Source of the DNA: Scleromitrula shiraiana
Lineage: Eukaryota; Ascomycota; Leotiomycetes; Helotiales; Sclerotiniaceae
Direction: 5' to 3'
Assembly: GCA_028455995.1 (NCBI GenBank)
Contig: JABELC010000001.1
Coordinates: forward strand, 3,212,501-3,276,500
DNA length: 64,000 bases
The position numbers were made by a program, and so were the translations under genes. Within the stretch, counting starts at the first letter, position 1; each line of letters opens with the position of its first letter. The notes under the pieces were generated by a model. It saw only the letters and a list, made by a program, of their open reading frames with translations. It was not told the origin of the DNA and made no database searches. This document shows positions 35,501 through 46,718 of the stretch, piece after piece.

Positions 35501-37498
35501 TCAGACAGCGGCTGCAATTCCCGAGAAATTTATGGAGGACGAGCATCGAGAACACGGAGGTGTCAAGGCATCTGTCTATTGGGAATATATTAAAGCTGGC
35601 AAATTGAAATTCTGGTTCCTGTTGATTATGATCATAACCGCATATCGTGTTGTTGATATTGGGGAAACTTGGTTTCTTAAATCTTGGGGGGAGGCCTATG
35701 GGGGACCAAGAAAACCAACTAAAGATCCTTTGAGCCGCCTTCCTTCCCCAGAGACAAACATCAAACCATGGATACTTGGCTTTTTCATTCTTGGTGTTAT
35801 TCATTCTGCGATTTTTGTGCTTTCCTCAGCCGCGACACAGCTTGTTATGTACACTGCAGGTAAATCCATTTTTGCTGCAGCTATGACTAAAGTTGTCCAT
35901 ACCAAATTCCGCTACTACGATGTGTAAGTATATCCATCTCTTCAATTTTAGTATTCCGAATCCTCCTTTACTTGTTGAATCTCTCAATCTCCTATGATTT
36001 TCTAAAGCTACTCTGTACTATGTTTGCAAAATGCTACATGATAGGAAATTACTGACTCCCTATGCTACAGCACTCCTGCAGGGCGTTTAATGAATCGCTT
36101 GACATCGGATTTTAATATCATAGATGGGAATATGACTTTTCATTTTACATCATTTGCAAGATTAATAATTGTGTGGGGATCAAGCATTGTGGTCATCGGC
36201 TCTGTAACTCCAACCTTCTTGCTTTTAGCCATCGGACTTGTCGTTGCGATTGTGATGATATATTTAAGATTCATACCTACATCACAGACCTTGCGACGTC
36301 TTGAAACGGTCTCCTTAAGTCCATTAATATCTAACTTTGGTCAACTAACAGATGGTCTTGGTACTATTCGTGCGGTAAAAATAAAACTTCCATGTTAAGT
36401 TTTCTGGGAATCAAACTAACATTGTCGCAGTTCTGTGCTCAAGCTCGTTTTCAAGATGGGGTCATTAAATCAACAGATAATTTCCAAAAGATGGACCATT
36501 TCTACTGGTCTGTACAAGCTTGGTTAATGATCCGTTTTGACACTCTTTCTGCAACGTCAACATTTCTTATGTCTTTTATAGCTGTGTATACAGGCTTGTC
36601 GCCAGGCCTCACAGCTTTCGTTCTTAACGCGGCCAACAAATTTGTTTATTCAACTTATTTTCTATGCAAAGTTTATGGTCAAATGCAAATGGATTTTGTT
36701 TCCGTTGAGCGTGTCGTGGAATTGATACATCTCGATCAAGAAGCGCCCGGCGATATCGATCCTCCTGCTTACTGGCCACGTTTGGGCGGGGATATTGTGT
36801 TCGACAATGTCTCCATCAAATACGCAGCGCATTTAGACCCATCTCTTAAGAATATATCTCTTACTATTAAGGGTGGATCAACCACGGCTCTCATTGGGCG
36901 CACAGGAAGTGGGAAATCAACTCTCGCACTTTCGCTTCTTGCTACAACTCTACCCAGTACAGGCAGAATATTGATTGATGGGATTGACATATCAAGAGTC
37001 AAGACACAGGAACTTCGCAAACGAGTCACATTTCTAGCTCAGGAACCTGTGTTATTCCCAGGTACTATGCGTATGAATCTTGATCCTTTGGATGAATACA
37101 CCGACGAGGATTGTATCTCTGTGCTGTCAAAGATAGCATTCCGCCATAACTGGAAATTGGATATGAGTATTGATACTGGTGGTAAGAATCTTTCTCAAGG
37201 GCAGAGACAGCTTGTAGGACTAGCCCGAGCACTGTTGAGAAGAAGCAGTATAATTATTATGGATGAAGCGACGGCTAGTATCGATAAAGAAACAGCAGGT
37301 GAAATCCAGGAACTTATCAGAGAGGAATTGAAAGAGAGTACTGTGGTTACAATTGCACATCGGGTGGAGGCTGTGAGGGGAGCTAGCTGGTGTGTGGTAT
37401 TGGGAAAAGGAGAGCTTAAAGAATTCGGAGAAGCTGATAAAATTGGAAATATGGATATGATTATGGATACGCCGGAGAATGAAAGTGTTGAAGAATGA
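32537..37498 (+). CDS. ABCC (MRP-type) full ABC transporter
   Basis: Eight exons: 32537-32623, 32676-33504, 33562-34012, 34063-34089, 34145-34372, 34430-35923, 36071-36374 and 36431-37498. They give 4488 nt and 1495 residues, the usual MRP length. The ATG at 32537 is reached by splicing a 52-bp intron (CTAAC branch, TATCAG acceptor); the frame at 32682 itself has only a GTG. An N-terminal TMD0-like membrane region is followed by TMD1. NBD1 has Walker A GEVGSGKT (~residue 698), signature LSGGQRAR and Walker B LLFLDDP, with Asp in place of the catalytic Glu as in other MRPs. TMD2 follows (FYDVTP-like YYDVTPAGRLMNRL). NBD2 has GRTGSGKS (~1296), LSQGQRQ and IIIMDEATASID. The intron after exon 3 begins GC not GT, and exon 4 is 27 nt; together they restore LMRNDVYEVAQR. 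It exports conjugates or drugs across plasma or vacuolar membrane. Confidence 0.95.
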
Positions 37499-37911
37499 AT
37501 GTAAGTTTTGAAATATGAGGAAGGAGGAATGAGCAATCCACATCTCAATAGAAATCGGGAGGAAACGGATGTGTGTACTTGGATTTTATTCAAACAAAAT
37601 TGTCGTAGGCATGAGTAGAAAAAAGTCTCGGTCTGTTTAACTTTATTTTTTGTATTCTCGAAGTGAGGCTATTCAAATAATATCAATTATAAAACTTTCG
37701 AAATTGTACCCAAAGAGGAAGGAGATACAACATTTAAATTCCCCGCATATCAATCAACGTCATCGCAAACGCCATACGATAGAATGATCTGATTTTAACA
37801 AACCTCAAAACGATGCATTCAAAACCATATAGAAATTGATCTATCATTATGAAACTATTTTACTGACAACAAAGCTACAAAGGTAGATTCAAATTTTAAA
37901 ATTCCTCCAAG
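37499..37911. other. Intergenic
   Basis: Short tandem spacing between the ABC transporter and the aldo/keto reductase. Promoter of the latter; nothing specific seen. Confidence 0.5.
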
Positions 37912-39258
37912 ATGTATATAAAATTCATCTTCACCATCCTCACCATTCTCCATCTATTCACCCTCGTATCACCCACCACATCCCCAACCCAACAAAAGCC
38001 CTTTCTAACAACTCCTCCTCAAATCCCCATACTCCAACAACCCCCCATCGGACTCGGAACATGGAACTTAGATATTTCGTGCGAGAATACGACGGAAGCG
38101 GTAGCTTTTGCGATTGAGTCGGGATATCGCCAGATTGATTGTGCGGCGGCGTATGGGAATGAGCTTGCGGTTGGGAGGGGGATTAGGCAAGGGTTGGAGA
38201 GAGCTGGGTTGGAGAGGGGGGATGTTTGGGTTACGAGTAAGCTTTGGAATGATTTGTAAGTTTTGTTTTTTCATGGTTTGTTTGTTGTTTTCTTGGTGTC
38301 TTATGGGGTTGGGGATGGATTGATGGGATGTTTATATTGTATATTATGTAGAAACATTATGTGCCAGACCAGGAACCCGATGATTATCAATTTGGGCAAG
38401 TTTAATCTTGGAGTCCAGTTATCTCGAGTTATGGGGAAAATCCTGAATTGTAATTTTGGCGTATTTCTAATCGATCGAAGGCTAACTTATCATATCATGA
38501 TAGTCACGGGAATAAGGAGGTAGTAGAAAGAGCATTGAACAAGACCCTAGAAGATCTTGGGCTAGATTATTTGGATCTATATCTAATGCACTGGCCTGTT
38601 GGATTTTCAACAACCAATGATGAGAGAGAGTCCCACTTCGATTATGTTGAGGTTCGTTAAGCTTCTTCTCTCTCCTAGAGTAGCGTTACAATACTCACAC
38701 AATTCATAGACGTGGCAATCCATGATCACACTACCGAAAACAAAAGTCCGAAATATCGGTATATGCAATTTCTCCCCTGGGCAACTAAATGCCATTATTT
38801 CCAAAACCGGAGTAATACCCTTCGCTCACCAAATGGAACTCCATCCCTATCTCCAGCAATCCGCATGGGTAGCCAAACATAAGGAGCTCGGTATCTCAGT
38901 AACAGCCTACTCACCACTAGGCAACACAAACCCTACATATTCCTCCTCCCCATCAGCATCGCCTCCACTTCTAGAGAATTATGTCATCGAAAAGATTGCC
39001 GCTGAGAAAAATTGTACGGCCGCACAAATAGCGCTTAGTTGGGAGATGGGGAGGGGCGTTAGTGTTATTCCAAAAAGTAGTCATAAGGAGTGGATTGTGG
39101 AGAATTTGGAGAGTGCTAACTGTGAGTTGGATCACGGTGATTTGACTAAGTTGAGGATTGTGGGGAGGAGGTGGTTGAGTAGGTTTGATAATCCGGGGGA
39201 GAAGTGGGGGGTCCATTTGTTTGAGGGATTGGATGGGGTGCAGGGCTTTTTGAGATAG
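37912..39258 (+). CDS. Aldo/keto reductase with secretion-type leader
   Basis: Three exons: 37912-38255, 38504-38651 and 38710-39258, with introns of 248 and 58 bp. The product is 346 residues. The first ~22 residues (MYIKFIFTILTILHLFTLVS) resemble a signal peptide or anchor, unusual for a cytosolic family. The barrel starts at PPIGLGTWNLD. Catalytic residues are all visible: Asp and Tyr in YRQIDCAAAYGNE, Lys in VWVTSKLWN, His in LYLMHWPVG. The NADPH site at the end reads VSVIPKSSHKEWIVENL. The joined exon edge gives NDFHGNKEVVERAL, matching the family. It reduces aldehydes or ketones with NADPH; substrate unknown. It could act in the ER lumen or outside the cell if the leader is real. Confidence 0.92.
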
Positions 39259-39563
39259 GGTGGGGAAATTGTTTTGCGATGGGGTTTTGGAATCTCAGGT
39301 GTAGGAAACGTAAGGAGGGTATGAAGCATGGTACGTATCTTCACGAAGGAAGAACTTGTAGGAAATCAAGGTGAATTTGAGAATCGAACTAAATTCAAAA
39401 GTAATAAAAGTTTTTTATCAATACCAAAATAAATTGAATTGACAAGACAGACCGATATATTCATTCCAGTCGCTCGTCTTTTTTGCTAACCCGAAAGTTC
39501 TATAAAAGTGGAAGACCGAATTTTACCCAACAATCTCTCCAAGTATCACCCAGATTCCATCAC
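39259..39563. other. Intergenic, convergent 3' ends
   Basis: Only 305 bp between the aldo/keto reductase and hydrolase stops. Holds both 3' UTRs. Confidence 0.55.
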
Positions 39564-41159
39564 CTAGAACGAAGTTCTACACTCGAATGAAGAAGCATTC
39601 TTCGGATTACCACCTATATATGCATTAACCAACGGATAAGGACACAAATGTATATCTCTAAACGGCACCGTCACATTACCCCCCGGAAGCGATGAACTCT
39701 GAGCATAAAGTGTATTAGGAGCTTCCCCTTCTTCAACCCATTTAATCATAGTCTCCAATGCCCAAAAATTTGGGATTGGACCTATTCCACCAGCACAGTG
39801 CTCTACCCCTGGTGCTTCAAAGAAGCGGTAATAATCTCGAACATTTTTATCTAGATGCTCAACTCGTTCATAATACTTTGACGAGCCATTTGGGGCGATC
39901 AATGTATCAGCTAACCCGTGCCAATGAATTAGCTTGCCGCCTGCATCTCGAAATTCAGATAGATCAGGATCATTAGTTCCAATCGCAGAGGTATATTGTT
40001 GGACTGATGCATGGAATATTTGATCCCATTCCTTGTGTGTCATATTTTGAATATCAAAACTTGCATTCTTTTGCACAAAGAGAGAGATCCACTGTGATGC
40101 AATCTCAAATGGAGCCCCACTGCAATTTTTATTGTCGTTTTCACAAGTAGTAACAGCCAAGCCGGTACTGAGAGGAGAGTTATAGGTTAAGCCATACCAT
40201 TGCGGATCTCCACTAGAAGATTTTGGACCTTCCCACGTCGCTTGTGCTACTTTCGCTGCTGCTGTGGAAATGGTTGTTGTTGTGCCATCAGAACAATTAA
40301 CTTTCTTACCCACGACGGAGCTTGCGTTGAAATGGCAAAGACCTGGAGCAGATATGATTCCATCAGTGATTCCATCCAGGTCATCGCATGCATCAATCGC
40401 TGCTGCAGTTATGGCATCGAATTCACAAGAACTTGGATATTGTCCCAAGGCATTCATGATATATTGAGGCCAATACATAGAACTAATCAACTGAGGCCAA
40501 TATATTGCCGGTGCACCCGCAACAATTCCATCATAACCGGTAGGATAACGTTGGGCCATCATAAAACCCTGTCGTCCACCGGTTGAACATCCATACCAGT
40601 ACGAATATGACGGCTTTTTACCATAGTAGTTTTCCGTCACTTGTTTGCCGATAATCGTCATATCATTCAATCCCACCGAAGCAAAATCTTGCAAAAGATA
40701 GAGATTGACATTTCCGGGAGATCTAAGTGCCCAAGAAGATGCGTCGAGTTCATTGTTTGTATGACCGCCATCAGTCGCAGCACCAGAATATCCGGTTGAT
40801 ACTGCAGATGATAATGCTGGATCAAACACCCCTGCTGCGTATCCACCTCCACCTGTACCTAGGAAACGGCCATTCCAATCGGAAGGCTCGGGTAGCCAAA
40901 CTTGTACATTGATTGTATCCTCTTGACCAGGATGTGTATATGTGACAGTGACGTTACAGAAGTTAATAGTAGACTGCTTGAGAGGATAAATTGAAGTAGC
41001 TGCTGCCACATCGATGGAATAATTTGTTACAGGACTGGCGATCAAAGATAGAATATCAGCACCTGGTAATAAGGGATAAGAAATCCCAGAAGAGGAGCAA
41101 CTTGGCCCGATGTTGTTGAGACTGCTCATGACTATTATGTTGTTGGCTGGAAACTTCAT
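39564..41159 (-). CDS. Tannase/feruloyl esterase-family hydrolase
   Basis: Single exon of 531 residues, a normal length for the family. The nucleophile elbow GCSTGGRQG is preceded by YWY. The Asp is in IHWHGLADTLI and the His in APGVEHCAGG. The Cys beside Ser and the Cys beside His form the CS-D-HC disulfide arrangement of this family, and a calcium-loop-like DACDDLDGITDGI is present. Enzymes of this type release gallate or ferulate from plant polyphenols or cell wall. The first residues (MKFPANNIIVMSSLNN) are not a convincing signal peptide although the relatives are secreted and the sequence has many N-glycosylation sites. A nearby ATG at 41358 encodes a hydrophobic leader in another frame, but I found no splice joining them in frame, so the start is uncertain. 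Confidence 0.9.
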   Translation of the reverse strand: MKFPANNIIVMSSLNNIGPSCSSSGISYPLLPGADILSLIASPVTNYSIDVAAATSIYPLKQSTINFCNVTVTYTHPGQEDTINVQVWLPEPSDWNGRFLGTGGGGYAAGVFDPALSSAVSTGYSGAATDGGHTNNELDASSWALRSPGNVNLYLLQDFASVGLNDMTIIGKQVTENYYGKKPSYSYWYGCSTGGRQGFMMAQRYPTGYDGIVAGAPAIYWPQLISSMYWPQYIMNALGQYPSSCEFDAITAAAIDACDDLDGITDGIISAPGLCHFNASSVVGKKVNCSDGTTTTISTAAAKVAQATWEGPKSSSGDPQWYGLTYNSPLSTGLAVTTCENDNKNCSGAPFEIASQWISLFVQKNASFDIQNMTHKEWDQIFHASVQQYTSAIGTNDPDLSEFRDAGGKLIHWHGLADTLIAPNGSSKYYERVEHLDKNVRDYYRFFEAPGVEHCAGGIGPIPNFWALETMIKWVEEGEAPNTLYAQSSSLPGGNVTVPFRDIHLCPYPLVNAYIGGNPKNASSFECRTSF

Positions 41160-41874
41160 GCCAGAGGAATAATGAACGATGGAAGAAGCTACACTCGAAG
41201 GTTATATTTATAATTATCTTTTGAGCCCCATCGACATACATCCATGATACGTAAGGTTTATAAATTCTTCGTATCCGGGAATCTTCAACATCAGGTTCCA
41301 GTAACACAAGGGCAATTGATATAGAGTTGACCAATGAAACCAGCAACTCTACGATCATTCGACGTGAGATTCAATAATCATTTGCGTCAAATTGGCCATT
41401 AAAAGAGACTTTCACTTCACCGACCATAAGCAATAAGAAAATAAATTGTAAAACTTTGTAAATCTTTTACTCGATTTGTTGGCCGAAGGTATTGATACCC
41501 CGCACTAACAAGGTATCCATTCCTGACCTCGCACTTCGGGTCAGCAAGCCTGGTACCTATATATTGTAGCTACAATAGCCTACTCACTCTTTAGTTATTC
41601 AGCGCAAGTTTGAGCACATAGAAATTTAATGAGGCCGGCAACGTATTTTCATCTCGAGAAAACTTAAGGATGCAGGGTATATTTTCGAGTTCCTGATGCT
41701 CTGCTCGCATGCTCATATTATGTTCATTCTTTCAAGATATTGTGCACTCATCATGTAGCACTGTAAGTCCTGACCAATTTCCACTGAAAACACTGCCAGA
41801 GCAGGGCTCGATCTAAGAAGTCCTTTGAGGCAAACCTCCATAGCTATCATAACTACCAAATCCCAGATATTCAA
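41160..41874. other. Intergenic
   Basis: Promoter of the hydrolase and 3' UTR of the H3-like gene. It contains the 100-codon frame at 41056-41358 noted under the hydrolase. No other gene seen. Confidence 0.5.
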
Positions 41875-42382
41875 TTAATCCTCGATAAAGAAGTCTTTGA
41901 GTTCATCGAGTAGACCATTCTCTATAAGATCTTTCTCCTCATGCCGAAATCGCATATCTTTCACCACGATAGCGACTCTTTTTGCGTGCGTCGCGTGTAT
42001 GTTTGCCACTATTGGATTACAATAGAGGTTAGTATAATCTCAATATAGATGGAAGTTTGGATTGATTTACATTCGAATTGGCTCACAAGCATGGCCTCTA
42101 CGGCTTCTTGAAGGGTATTTAATGCAGAACGCTCGATCATCAAATGTTGGCGACCGATTTTCTTCATAATCTCTCGTGCAACCCTGTATAAGGCGAGTTT
42201 TGGCAACATCAATTTTGGCTCCAAGCTGGTTAGACATCTATAGTTAACATATTGCACTCATTCTTTAGGAGGTTGTCATACTCAATGGTTGATTTCCTTC
42301 CCAATCTTGTAACTTTACCCCCGTTTCTGCCTCTTCGAAAAAGCACGTTTGGTCTTGTGCGTCGTTTCATAACTGTTTTCAT
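41875..42382 (-). CDS. Divergent histone H3-fold protein (H3-like variant)
   Basis: Three exons on the minus strand: 42282-42382, 42071-42225 and 41875-42008. The introns are 56 bp (GTATGA..ACCAG) and 62 bp (GTAAAT..AATAG), and the product is 129 residues. The joined protein follows H3 from helix N onward. GRKSTID (~29-34) stands for RRYQKST. MLPKLALYRVAREI (~40-53) stands for LIRKLPFQRLVREI. ERSALNTLQEAVEAMLVSQFE (~65-85) is helix 2, and HATHAKRVAIVVKD (~90-103) is loop 2 with the invariant HAKRV. It departs from H3 in having a short basic N-terminus with no ARTKQ tail, about five extra residues before MLPK, one extra residue in loop 1, and an acidic end (EEKDLIENGLLDELKDFFIED) replacing QLARRLRGE. 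It is not a typical CENP-A. An ATG upstream of 42382 is possible. Confidence 0.8.
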
Positions 42383-43139
42383 CTTGACATTGAACACAGG
42401 AAAGAGTTTTTGCTTGATAAAAGTTTGCTCTATTGTATAGAGATATTGAATAAGATGTTTGATAGATCTATGCTTTTGTGGCACATTGAATTTCTTATTC
42501 GTTTGTTGTTCGCTGTTTGCTGTTTGTTGTTTGAACCTCAGTTTTAGAATCTCACCTTTGGCGTATAGGTGATTATTATGGAAGCGCTTTCGTTAAAATC
42601 TCTTCTATTCAAAATTTCACTTGCAATCAATATTAATCATAGCACCAACAATAAGATTGACAAGAAAAGAAGTAACCTAATAAACAATTAGTAGAGATGG
42701 AACAAAAGCGAATATTTACAGAATACACAGAACGTCTAACTGTTTCAGAATTGATGATGGGAATGATGAAAGAATATGAATTGGAGTTTCTCATCTGAGC
42801 TAAAAGCTTCGGTTGAAATCGTAGAAAGTACCAATAGACCGCTTTCTATAAGAGAAGTAAGCATGACTCAAAGATTCATGGGTGAATATTTCACCTCTGC
42901 TTCTTCATCGATTCGTATCATTCTGATAAACCAAGCAGCTGTCTCTAACTCCAAATTTATGTACAAAACCTTAGTATGCTACCTGTGACTTGGTAGTCTC
43001 CAAATCCGTCCAGCTTGACATATAAATTTGGACTTTCCTTGTCTCCTACTCTCCATCATCTTCACATCCCCTTTCCTTAATATGCAAAGCATTCTATAAT
43101 CCCGCGTCGTTTCAGAAAAGGAATTCATACCACCAATAC
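42383..43139. other. Intergenic, upstream of the H3-like gene
   Basis: The leader of the H3-like gene contains an upstream ATG at about 42486 that opens a short frame ending within 60 bases. CAAACAACAAACAG-type leader sequence lies just above it on the minus strand. No other gene seen. Confidence 0.5.
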
Positions 43140-43397
43140 TCAATGCTTTGCGCTCTCTGTAGATGTTTGCCCTTTCTCCTCGTCCTTAGTCGAAGCATAC
43201 GTCTGTTCAACTCCGCACCCCGAAGCATCAAGAATCCGAGCTCCCTCTTGAGTCACCTCCTCCGTTTTGACAATGGGCTGATACACCAGCTTATTCTCGT
43301 TTCTATGTCCTCCAGAATGTAGTGACATCCTGAGGGCCTCAGCCCTCTCAGCGGCGGGAGTGTAAAGCTCAATATATATGCTTGATCGAGTGGGCAT
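43140..43397 (-). CDS. Small hypothetical protein
   Basis: 85 residues from the ATG at 43397 (MPTRSSIYIELYTPAAER..) to a stop at 43140; the frame is open a little further upstream without ATG. Composition is protein-like: an amphipathic first 40 residues, then a Glu/Thr/Ser-rich hydrophilic end (STKDEEKGQTSTESAKH). No signal peptide, no domain I recognise and no introns needed. The evidence is only the open frame and its composition, so it may be spurious. Confidence 0.35.
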   Translation of the reverse strand: MPTRSSIYIELYTPAAERAEALRMSLHSGGHRNENKLVYQPIVKTEEVTQEGARILDASGCGVEQTYASTKDEEKGQTSTESAKH

Positions 43398-44852
43398 TGT
43401 GTAGATTAGATTGACCGAGATAGTGTGCAAAGAGTCGATACGTTCAAAAACGATATCACCAGAACCATTGAAACATACCTTTGCCTTTATATTTTAGATG
43501 AGGCCAACGTAGTTATACCAAATGCGAGACTCGTATTCAAGCAGGAAAATCTCAGCATCGTGATTCTAAGAAGAATCATTCTCTCGTGAGAATAAATGAT
43601 CTCCACTTACATACATATTGCCAAAAGTTTATTACCCACATAAGTATGAAGCGGTAAGCATGCAGTCATATTACCAACAGGTCTGCTTACCACTGAGGCA
43701 TGAACAAACTCACGCCCGAATCGGAGAGACTTGAAGTAAGCAGCCCGCACCCATCTTGAGATCTTTGTGCATTGTTTGACAATTTAATTATGACGTATCA
43801 TAGTATTTATACGTAGCACTTTACAATCCTTTTATTTTATTGTTGCTCGTCGCGATTTGCCACTCAATTGAAATCTTTATGAGCTTCGTTCCACAACACT
43901 AGAAGACATTTTTTACCTAAGGTGGGGATGCTATCAGCCATCAAAGTCACAAGAGAATATTCCCCGATATCAAATGTCAGAAATAGAACTCACTTGTGCT
44001 CCCAATATTCTCAAGATTAGAAGACTGACGACTAGGGATTTTGTCCAATCAAAGTTATAAACTCATTAGCATCTAAGTTCCACAAAGAATCTCAAGTTTC
44101 TCAGGCTAACTAAATCTCATCTCATCCCATTGCATATATCATCATCCCTACAAGATCTTATGTAATTCTCCATGCATCACCACCGCCTTTCCATCACATC
44201 AAATCTGACACTTCACACATATTTTCCTAACAGCTACAAAAGAATGCCGGACCCGCAGGTAGACATACAAGCTTGGTAACTCAACAACTTAGCCCGTCAG
44301 ACCAACATAAAGTGGCTGACTGTAAAACGAACCATTTTCAAATACTAACAATAGTACGCATCTTTTTCAAGTCTTCGAGTGTCTCAAAACTCATTCATGA
44401 TTCGTTTGAGGCTCTGCAATGGGCAGGAGTAAGCACCAGCCGTAAGCACATACTCGGCGACATACGGCGAAATAGTAGGTCATTGATGTAAATAATTGTT
44501 TTGGGGGCCAGTCGTATCGATATCATCTGATGGACCCCAATTGTAATGTTGTGTAGAGTAATCAGAATCGTGTTATCATAATATGTGGGTTGGTCTGTAG
44601 GAGTGATGTTCATACCGGACGGAAATATTTTCCAAAAATATTACCGATGAGATACATGATCCGAGTTATATTCTTCCGTACAATGTAAAATGTGTCTCCT
44701 TGTAAGTTGAAGCCAATATTCTCCTGTAGCATTAATCGCAATCATCTTGGCAAATACGTATACATATCCAGTCGGAAGTCATAGACCTCTATGTGTTGTA
44801 TTGTATCTTATCCAAAACATTAAATATCTCCACCTTAAGATGTAACTCCCAA
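43398..44852. other. Intergenic, 1.5 kb
   Basis: Downstream of the methyltransferase and upstream of the small hypothetical gene. Only frames under 75 codons without similarity. No repeat or RNA gene seen. Confidence 0.5.
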
Positions 44853-45907
44853 TCATATAGACATTGCGTTTGTACCAACATCTGAGTCCCTCGTAGTTCT
44901 CTCTACCGAAAATTCAAAAAATCCAATTCCCTCATCCCGATAATGCATACTGTCATCTCTAACATCACACAATTCTCGAAGTTCTCCTTGCACTTTCCAC
45001 GAACCCTTCATCCCCAACCTCTCCCACACCTCCCCCCATAATCTCAGCCAACTATCCTCATCATGCAACCATCGTCCGTGTTCTACTTTTCCTCCTCCCT
45101 TTTTTCCAACCATACAACCAACGAACAACGCACCTTCCCGATCAATCATTAATCTAACCACATTCTCACAAACCTGTAATTGTTGTTCCCAAGTGAATAG
45201 ATGCATGAAGAGTGCAGCGTGAATGATTGCAAATTTATTGATTAAATGTCGGAATGTTATTTGGAAGAAGTTAGGATCAAGAATATTAGCTGGAATTAGG
45301 GTATATTTCGAATCATGGTCATTAAAAACTTTGTATGATGATTTTAGGAATGTGGGATTGTAGTCGGTTCCGTAAAGTTGTGAAGTGGGTATGGAGGCAT
45401 GATACGCAAGAGAGCGAAGTCTTGGGAAAAGGGTATTAGTAGATCATACTAAGGAATTGGTACAAATGACGAATGACTTACTCTTGTGCAACACAGCAAC
45501 CGAGATCAAGGAAAAGGGGTGGTGTATTCGAGGAGGAAGGAGTAGAGAGTGTGGAGATGATGCGGGGATAGAGTGGGTGTGTCATGAGACGCAAGGTCAA
45601 GAAGGAAAAATTGCCGATTGATGGATAAGGGGTATGAAACCAAAGTAGATCGCGCTAAGATATGGAGTTAGTGAAGTTAAAGTTTTTCCAACTTCTAGAA
45701 CATTACTGAAAATGGATAAGGGTTAGCAAAACATCATACCATCTTGTAAACGTGATTATCGACATCTTCAGGAGGGATATGACTATAGCCCTGAAGCATT
45801 TCACGTGCTTCAGGGCCAAGACGATCACCTAATGTTGTATAAAACCATGGTTTGGCTGTAGCATATTTATTCGATACCAATCCAACATTTACAGGTTCAT
45901 CCTTCAT
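44853..45907 (-). CDS. SAM-dependent methyltransferase, fungal AusD/Trt5-like type
   Basis: Three exons on the minus strand: 45740-45907, 45482-45654 and 44853-45420, with introns of 85 bp (GTATGA..CTTAG) and 61 bp (GTAAGT, TACTAATA branch, CCCAAG). The product is 302 residues. The ATG at 45907 begins MKDEPVNVGLVSNKYATAKP. The SAM-binding motif I reads FLDLGCCVAQELRSLAY when exons 2 and 3 are joined, followed by LYGTDYNPTFLKSSY, where the Asp ends strand 2 and should contact the ribose. The layout (HVYKMRDLLWFHTPYPSIG then motif I) is that of small-molecule methyltransferases often found in fungal terpenoid or meroterpenoid clusters. No backbone synthase is in the window, so a stand-alone role is possible. 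Confidence 0.86.
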
Positions 45908-46718
45908 ATCCAGTGATACTCGAGGGTCGCTTTGTATTCGATGATATTGGACTTTTGTGGGTCGGTAATTCGATAAGTTGTTGTGTCAGATAGAAGTAAT
46001 ATACGAATTGGGTATCTCAGAATTGTTTGGGCTAAGAATGAAAGAATATAAGTAGCTGGAGGAGGTGCTTATATCCATCTCAACCAGTGCAAGGCTGGAT
46101 TGGATTAAGTCATACAATGAACAAAGGATCCGCTGCTTGGTAAGGAAATGCTGACATTAGGCTAAAAAACACCCACCAATCCTTGATCTAGGACGGGACT
46201 GTAGTATCATATCTCTCGTGATATTGTAGCGTACTGAATGGGTATGAGATAAAATTGTGGTAGGACCCGATTAATCGATGATAATAATTGGCTACGAAAG
46301 GCGATTCATGGTTTTTTTTTTCTCTATGAAAAGCGGGGGAGAATATCTGGCGGGCCTAGGTGCTAAACCAATATGTTTTGTCGAATATATCAAGATGAGT
46401 TTTTGAGCCTTTAACCGGGGAATGTGGAGATTATCTACATTCGATTTTTGTATTTCCCAGAATGTCTCTCTTCGAGAATGTTAATATTTGTAAACATTAA
46501 TAAATTCACTATAAATGTGCCACATCAACCAACATCCATGGATCACTAAATATTATAGCAGCGTATGACTTCTTTGTCTGGATGGTTGTTGCATTGATTT
46601 TACTTTTCGTAGCTAATCCACATGTATTTCATGCTGCTTTCCCAGTATTCCACTCAGATGATCACAACCTTTCCAGCGTCCCAAACCACATGCACCGAAT
46701 TGTACGATAAAGACCCAT
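45908..46718. other. Intergenic
   Basis: Promoter of the methyltransferase and 3' UTR of the ribosomal protein gene. Includes a T9 run near 46312. No gene seen. Confidence 0.5.
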
